Assembly: GCA_963700925.1 (NCBI GenBank)
Contig: OY969553.1
Coordinates: forward strand, 2,170,001-2,234,000
DNA: 64,000 nucleotides
Source of the DNA: CAWJMD01 sp963700925
GTDB lineage: Bacteria > Actinomycetota > Actinomycetes > Actinomycetales > CAWJMD01
Direction of reading: 5' to 3'
Part shown: in pieces, positions 60,054 to 64,000 of the stretch
Position numbering within the stretch: the stretch's first letter is position 1
Layout: every line of letters starts with the position of its first letter
The notes under the pieces: model-generated
The model's input: the letters and a program-made list of their open reading frames with translations, nothing else
Told to the model about the DNA's origin: nothing
Database searches by the model: none
Program-made: the position numbers and the translations under genes

Positions 60054-61363
60054 GCATCGACAACGAGCTGGTCCGGCTGCTGAGGGCCCGCGTCGCACAA
60101 CGCCTGAACCAGCAGCGGCGCCGCGACGAGGTCTCCGGACGCGCGGCGATGTCGGCGGAGGACGAGCGCCAGTTCGCGCGCTCGCTCATCGTCCAGGTGC
60201 TCGAGGACCACGCCAGGAGCGAGATCGTCGCCGGTCGGACCCCGCCGAGTGCCGAGGAGGAGGAGCACACCGCCGGCGCCATCCACGCGGCACTCTTCGG
60301 TGTCGGACGCCTGCAGCCCCTGCTGGAGGACCTCGACGTCGAGAACATCGACATCAACGGGTGCGACCAGGTCTTCGTCGGCTACGCGGACGGCCGTGAG
60401 GAGATGCACCCGCCGGTCGCGGACTCGGACGAGGACCTGATCGAGCTGATCCAGGTGCTCGCCGCGAACGTCGGGCTGACCAGCCGTCCGTTCGACTCCG
60501 CGAACCCGCAGCTGGATCTGCGGCTACCCGACGGCTCGCGGCTGTCTGCGGTGATGGGCGTCTGTGCCCGTCCGTCGCTGAGCATCCGCCGCTCGCGGCT
60601 GGGCAAGGTCTTCCTGTCCGACCTCGTCGGCACCGGCACGATGAGCGAGGAGCTGTCGTCGTTCCTGCGCGCGGCGGTGCTCGCCCGCAAGAACGTGATG
60701 ATCGCGGGGGCGACGAACTCGGGCAAGACCACGATGCTGCGGGCGCTGGCGAACGAGATCCCCTCGTCCGAGCGCCTGATCACCGTCGAGCGCTCGATGG
60801 AGCTCGGCCTCGAGGCTTTCAGGGACCTGCATCCCAACGTCGTGGCCTTCGAGGAGCGCCTGCCCAACTCCGAGGGAGCGGGCGGCGTCAGCATGGCCGA
60901 GCTGGTGCGGCGCAGCCTGCGCATGAACCCGAGCCGGGTGATCGTCGGTGAGGTGCTCGGCGACGAGATCGTCACGATGCTGAACGCGATGAGCCAGGGC
61001 AACGACGGGTCGCTGTCCACGATCCACGCGAACTCCTCGATGGAGGTCTTCAACCGGATCGGCACGTACGCGCTGCAGGCGGAGGAGAACCTGCCGGTCG
61101 AGGCCACTCACATGCTGATCGCCGGCTCGATCAACTTCGTCGTGTTCCTGAAGAAGCGCAACGACTACGACAGCGGCGGTGTGCTGCGCCGGATGATCGA
61201 GTCCGTCCGCGAGGTCACGGGCGTCGACGGACGAGTGCTGTCGAGCGAGGTCTTCGCCACGCCCGCTGGCGGCGGGCCCGCCCGCGCCCACGCCTCGATC
61301 GAGTGCATCCACGACCTGGTGCAGCACGGGTACGAGCCGTCGACCATGGGGCGCTGGGGATGA
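60050..61363 (+). CDS. cpaF: CpaF/TadA secretion ATPase
   Basis: CpaF powers Tad pilus extension and retraction. This 437-residue ATPase has Walker A GATNSGKTT, an Asp box region (VERSMELGLE), Walker B SRVIVGEVLGDE and the His box STIHANSSMEVFNRI. An N-terminal domain of about 140 residues precedes the core. The start is TTG at 60050, just after GGAGGGGGG and overlapping the previous stop; no ATG or GTG is better placed. It overlaps tadB by 4 nt (ATGA). Confidence 0.96.
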   Translation: MSIDNELVRLLRARVAQRLNQQRRRDEVSGRAAMSAEDERQFARSLIVQVLEDHARSEIVAGRTPPSAEEEEHTAGAIHAALFGVGRLQPLLEDLDVENIDINGCDQVFVGYADGREEMHPPVADSDEDLIELIQVLAANVGLTSRPFDSANPQLDLRLPDGSRLSAVMGVCARPSLSIRRSRLGKVFLSDLVGTGTMSEELSSFLRAAVLARKNVMIAGATNSGKTTMLRALANEIPSSERLITVERSMELGLEAFRDLHPNVVAFEERLPNSEGAGGVSMAELVRRSLRMNPSRVIVGEVLGDEIVTMLNAMSQGNDGSLSTIHANSSMEVFNRIGTYALQAEENLPVEATHMLIAGSINFVVFLKKRNDYDSGGVLRRMIESVREVTGVDGRVLSSEVFATPAGGGPARAHASIECIHDLVQHGYEPSTMGRWG

Positions 61364-62250
61364 CCGGCTCCAGCACCCTGCTGGCACTGCTCACGGGCGC
61401 CGTGCTCGGGCTCGGCCTGTTCGCCGTCGTGCTCGCGTTTACCGGTGTGCCGCAACGTGACCCGTCCAAGCCACCGCTGTTCCGCGGCACGGTCGGTGGG
61501 CGGGCGATCAGCACGCGCGCGCTCGCCGGCGCCGTCACGGGCATCGCCGTCCTGGCACTCACGCGCTGGCCGGTGATCGCCGTCTCGGCGGTGCTGCTGG
61601 TGACCTTCTGGGACCGGATCGTTGGCTCGTCCAAGGCCGAGGCCATCGGCATCGCCCGGCTCGAGGCGCTCGCCACCTGGACCGAGTCGCTGCGCGACAC
61701 CATCGCCGGTGCAATCGGGCTCGAACAGGCCATCCCCGCCAGCGTCGCCGCGACACCGCCGGTGATCAGGCCGGCCCTCAACCTCCTCGTCGACCGGCTG
61801 CGCATCCGCGAACCCCTGCCGAACGCCCTGCTCGCCTTCGCGGACGAGCTGAACGACCCCAGTGCCGACACCACGGTCGCTGCCCTGGTGCTCAACTCAC
61901 GGCTGCGAGGGCCCGGCCTGCACGACGTGCTCTCCGCGCTCGCGGTCTCGACCCGCGAGGAGCTCGACATGCGCCGTCGCGTCGAGGCCGGTCGGCGCAG
62001 CATCAGGCGCAGCGTCCGCATCGTGCTGGCGATCGTGCTCGGGGTCGGTGGCCTGCTGGCGGTCCTGAACCGCAACTACGTGGCGCCCTACGACAGCCTC
62101 GTCGGGCAGCTCGTCCTGCTGCTCGTCGCCGGGCTCTTCCTGGCCGGCCTGATGTGGCTGCGCAAGCTGGCTCGACCCGTGACGGCCGAGCGCTTCCTGG
62201 TCGTGTCGTCGCTCGACCGCGACCAGGCGCTGAGCGAGGCCGGCGCATGA
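61360..62250 (+). CDS. tadB: Tad platform protein TadB (GspF domain)
   Basis: TadB is an inner-membrane platform protein that transmits ATPase work to the pilus. It has 296 residues: two N-terminal helices (about 7-27 and 50-75), a cytoplasmic GspF domain (about 90-220, AEAIGIARLEALATWTESLR), and two C-terminal helices (about 226-246 and 257-277). The ATG overlaps the cpaF stop and its stop overlaps the tadC start (ATGA), so the operon is translationally coupled. A longer frame to 61303 is unsupported. Confidence 0.92.
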   Translation: MTGSSTLLALLTGAVLGLGLFAVVLAFTGVPQRDPSKPPLFRGTVGGRAISTRALAGAVTGIAVLALTRWPVIAVSAVLLVTFWDRIVGSSKAEAIGIARLEALATWTESLRDTIAGAIGLEQAIPASVAATPPVIRPALNLLVDRLRIREPLPNALLAFADELNDPSADTTVAALVLNSRLRGPGLHDVLSALAVSTREELDMRRRVEAGRRSIRRSVRIVLAIVLGVGGLLAVLNRNYVAPYDSLVGQLVLLLVAGLFLAGLMWLRKLARPVTAERFLVVSSLDRDQALSEAGA

Positions 62251-63179
62251 TCGTCGAGTCGCTGATCGCCGGTGGCGCCGTCGGGGTGGGGCTGTACGCG
62301 CTGGTGCGGGTCTTCGTCCGCCCACGCCCAGGGGTAGGGGCGCTCGTCGCCCGGATCGACTCCGGACAGCGGTCGATGCGCACGCACACGGTCACGCCCG
62401 CCGAACGCCACGCCGGTGGTGTCACCGGCGCCGTCCAGGGTCTCCAGAGCCGCATCGCAGACTGGGTCGAGGTGCGCGCCGCAGAGCGGCAGTGGAACGT
62501 CGGTCGCACCCGCACCGACCTGGCCGTCATGAACCGTACCGTCGGCCAGTTCGTCGCCACCAAGGTGCTGCTCGGTGTCGGCCTGTTCCTGCTCGGACCC
62601 ATCGTGTGGGCGGTGCTGCGTGTGTCGGGTGCCCCGCTCCCGGCAGCCGCACCGGTGGTGCTGGCGCTGCTGCTCGCGGTGTTCGGCTTCTTCGTACCCG
62701 ACCTGGCCCTGCGCGGTGAGGCGGAGCAGCGCCGGCGTGACTTCCGTCGGGTGGTCGGCGCCTTCCTCGACCTGGTGTCGATGAACCTGGCGGGCGGACG
62801 GGGACTGCCCGAGGCCCTGCTCGCCGCATCGACGATCAGCGACCACTGGAGCCTGGTGCGCATCCGGCAGGCGCTGGCGAACGCCCGGCTGTTCGGCACC
62901 ACGCCGTGGGCCGCCCTCGGAGAGCTCGGTGACGAGCTGGGCATCGAGGAGCTGCGTGACATGTCCGGCGCGCTGGGGCTGGCGGCGGACGACGGCGCCA
63001 AGATCCGGGTGTCCCTGTCGGCCCGAGCCGCCACCCTGCGCCGCAAGGAGATGAGCGACGAGGAGGGCCAGGCGGGCGAGCGCTCGCAGTCGATGCTGGT
63101 CGCCCAGATGCTGATCTGTGCGGCCTTCCTCGTTTTCCTCGCATACCCTGCAGTGGCACAGCTGCTGGCCAACTCATGA
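62247..63179 (+). CDS. tadC: Tad platform protein TadC (GspF domain)
   Basis: TadC is the second platform protein. Its 310 residues include a first helix (about 3-22), two central helices (about 105-150), the GspF core (EAEQRRRDFRRVVGAFLDLV, about 155-265) and a final helix near 285-305. The GspF segment SMNLAGGRGLPEALLAAST is characteristic. Coupled to tadB by a 4-nt overlap. TadB and TadC form a heteromer in the family. Confidence 0.92.
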   Translation: MIVESLIAGGAVGVGLYALVRVFVRPRPGVGALVARIDSGQRSMRTHTVTPAERHAGGVTGAVQGLQSRIADWVEVRAAERQWNVGRTRTDLAVMNRTVGQFVATKVLLGVGLFLLGPIVWAVLRVSGAPLPAAAPVVLALLLAVFGFFVPDLALRGEAEQRRRDFRRVVGAFLDLVSMNLAGGRGLPEALLAASTISDHWSLVRIRQALANARLFGTTPWAALGELGDELGIEELRDMSGALGLAADDGAKIRVSLSARAATLRRKEMSDEEGQAGERSQSMLVAQMLICAAFLVFLAYPAVAQLLANS

Positions 63180-63253
63180 GCCGGCGACCGGGGTCTACCG
63201 GGGGGTGCGTGGCCGCTCCAGGGCCCACTGACCGCGATCGGGAGAGTGAACGG

Positions 63254-63463
63254 ATGATGATGCGACGGCTGAGACAACGCTGGCTGAGTGTCCTGGCACA
63301 GGGACGGGACCTAGGGGCGTCAGCCCTCGAGTGGGCCATCATCGCGGCGGTTGTCGTCGTGGCCGCGTCGATCATCGGCGGCGTGATCTACAACATCGTC
63401 GACACCAAGAGCCAGCAGCTGGAGGAGTGCGCCAACCAGCCCATCGGCTCAGCTGGCTGCTAA
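63254..63463 (+). CDS. Flp/TadE-like pilin
   Basis: This 69-residue pilin-like protein has a basic leader (MMMRRLRQRWLSVLAQGRD), a likely prepilin processing site before ASALEW, and a hydrophobic helix ALEWAIIAAVVVVAASIIGG with the expected Glu at +5. The mature part is about 45 residues. The first of three consecutive ATG codons at 63254 has GGGAGAG upstream. A prepilin peptidase (TadV) is not in the window. It is probably the major pilin subunit. Confidence 0.88.
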   Translation: MMMRRLRQRWLSVLAQGRDLGASALEWAIIAAVVVVAASIIGGVIYNIVDTKSQQLEECANQPIGSAGC

Positions 63464-63468
63464 GGGGA

Positions 63469-63903
63469 ATGGCCTGCGACAGAAGGCTTCTCGGACGCGA
63501 CGACACCGGCGCCAGCTCGCTCGAGCTGTCCATCGTCGCTCCGGCGTTGCTGTTGATGATCTTCTTCGGCATCCAGGCCGGCCTGTTCTACTACGGCCAG
63601 ACCGTCGCCGTGCAGGCGGCCCGTGAGGGCGTCTCGCTGGTGCGACTGGCCCAGGACGAGGCACAGGCCCAGGAGCTGGTGCCGCTCGCCGAGGACAAGG
63701 CCGAGGCCTTCGCCGGCGCGGTCGGGCGCGAGTCACTGGTGGACGCCGCGGCCGTGGCCGAGTACGACGCCGAGAACGGCCGGGTCTCCGTACAGGTCAC
63801 CGGTCAGGTGATCACCCTCGTGCCCGGGCTCGACCTGACCGTGACGCAGGAGGCGTTCGGTGAGATCGAGCGCTTCGAGGGAGACCCGGGGGCCGTGCCG
63901 TGA
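63469..63903 (+). CDS. TadE-like pseudopilin
   Basis: TadE-like pseudopilins (144 residues here) are minor pilins of Tad systems. The N-terminus MACDRRLLGRDDTGASSLEL carries the processing region and the conserved Glu, then the hydrophobic helix ELSIVAPALLLMIFFGIQAGL. The C-terminal domain is soluble with VSVQVTGQVITLVPGLDLTV. The ATG at 63469 follows AGGGG after the pilin stop. The end overlaps the next start by 4 nt (GTGA). Confidence 0.88.
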   Translation: MACDRRLLGRDDTGASSLELSIVAPALLLMIFFGIQAGLFYYGQTVAVQAAREGVSLVRLAQDEAQAQELVPLAEDKAEAFAGAVGRESLVDAAAVAEYDAENGRVSVQVTGQVITLVPGLDLTVTQEAFGEIERFEGDPGAVP

Positions 63904-64000
63904 GCGGGCCAACCAGGGAGCCCAGGAGGAGGCACCGGGACGCAGGAGCCATCGCGGTCGAGCTCGTCATCCTCTTCCCGATGATGCTGTTGCTGATCGC
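63900..64000 (+). CDS. Second TadE/F-like pseudopilin (3' partial)
   Basis: The frame opens at GTG 63900, overlapping the TadE stop, and reads a basic leader, then RDAGAIAVELVILFPMMLLL, a typical TadE/F leader and hydrophobic helix with the +5 Glu. It runs off the window end. The visible 33 codons are consistent with the preceding gene family and the Tad order. Confidence 0.8.
   Translation, partial: MSGPTREPRRRHRDAGAIAVELVILFPMMLLLI

Overview
This window is chromosomal DNA from a high-GC Gram-positive actinobacterium. The evidence is the gene order ppiA - (rhomboid) - crgA - DUF881 - pabA - pknB - pknA - pbpA - rodA - pstP - fhaB - fhaA, which matches the conserved actinobacterial growth and division cluster known from Mycobacterium near the replication origin. 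GC-rich codon use, frequent GTG/TTG starts and 1-4 nt start/stop overlaps agree. A class E sortase and a Tad pilus locus fit the Propionibacteriales (for example Nocardioidaceae), but the genus is inference. There is no rRNA, CRISPR array, insertion sequence or prophage; one tRNA, tRNA-Leu(CAG), is present.

Region 1 (1-13461) is the growth and division cluster. The + strand carries a partial cyclophilin, a rhomboid protease, DUF881, sortase E, a small membrane protein and pabA. The - strand carries crgA and a tightly overlapping fhaA-fhaB-pstP-rodA-pbpA-pknA-pknB operon, which combines Ser/Thr kinase/phosphatase signalling with septal and elongation peptidoglycan synthesis. Two consensus DnaA boxes lie head to head between the rhomboid gene and crgA. 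The region ends with tRNA-Leu(CAG).

Region 2 (13530-30219) is mixed accessory and housekeeping DNA: a membrane PAS-PAS-GGDEF-EAL protein, a STAND-type ATPase regulator, a small secreted protein, a large membrane protein with a lipase-type serine motif, a Tat-exported PhoX-like protein, two very small ORFs with strong ribosome binding sites, an endonuclease/exonuclease/phosphatase family enzyme, a nucleotidyltransferase, a bacterial eRF1-like protein, a secreted endonuclease I, and an ArsR-CDF-DUF305 metal cluster.

Region 3 (30305-43313) is the most unusual part. Two giant proteins of unknown function (1284 and about 1525 residues) form a - strand operon. The second gene carries a single-base frameshift in this sequence. 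Divergent from them is a TetR regulator followed by a heterodimeric ABC exporter. A 9-6-9 palindrome in the shared intergenic region is the likely TetR operator and could link the two transcription units.

Region 4 (43385-58274) holds an EAL-DICT protein, a secreted sulfatase, a Cds1-like PLP enzyme, a secreted FG-GAP/M15 peptidase, a GH114-like lipoprotein, oligopeptidase B, a SpoIIE-type phosphatase, a START-like protein, an Fpg/Nei DNA glycosylase, an Hsp20 whose promoter lies inside a CIRCE-like palindrome, and a MacB/FtsX-type ABC transporter.

Region 5 (58426-64000) is a Tad (Flp-type) pilus locus: SAF/CpaB-like protein, CpaE-like ATPase with an altered P-loop, CpaF, TadB, TadC, Flp-like pilin, and two TadE/F-like pseudopilins. 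The last gene is cut by the window edge. No stretch longer than 300 bases lacks a gene.
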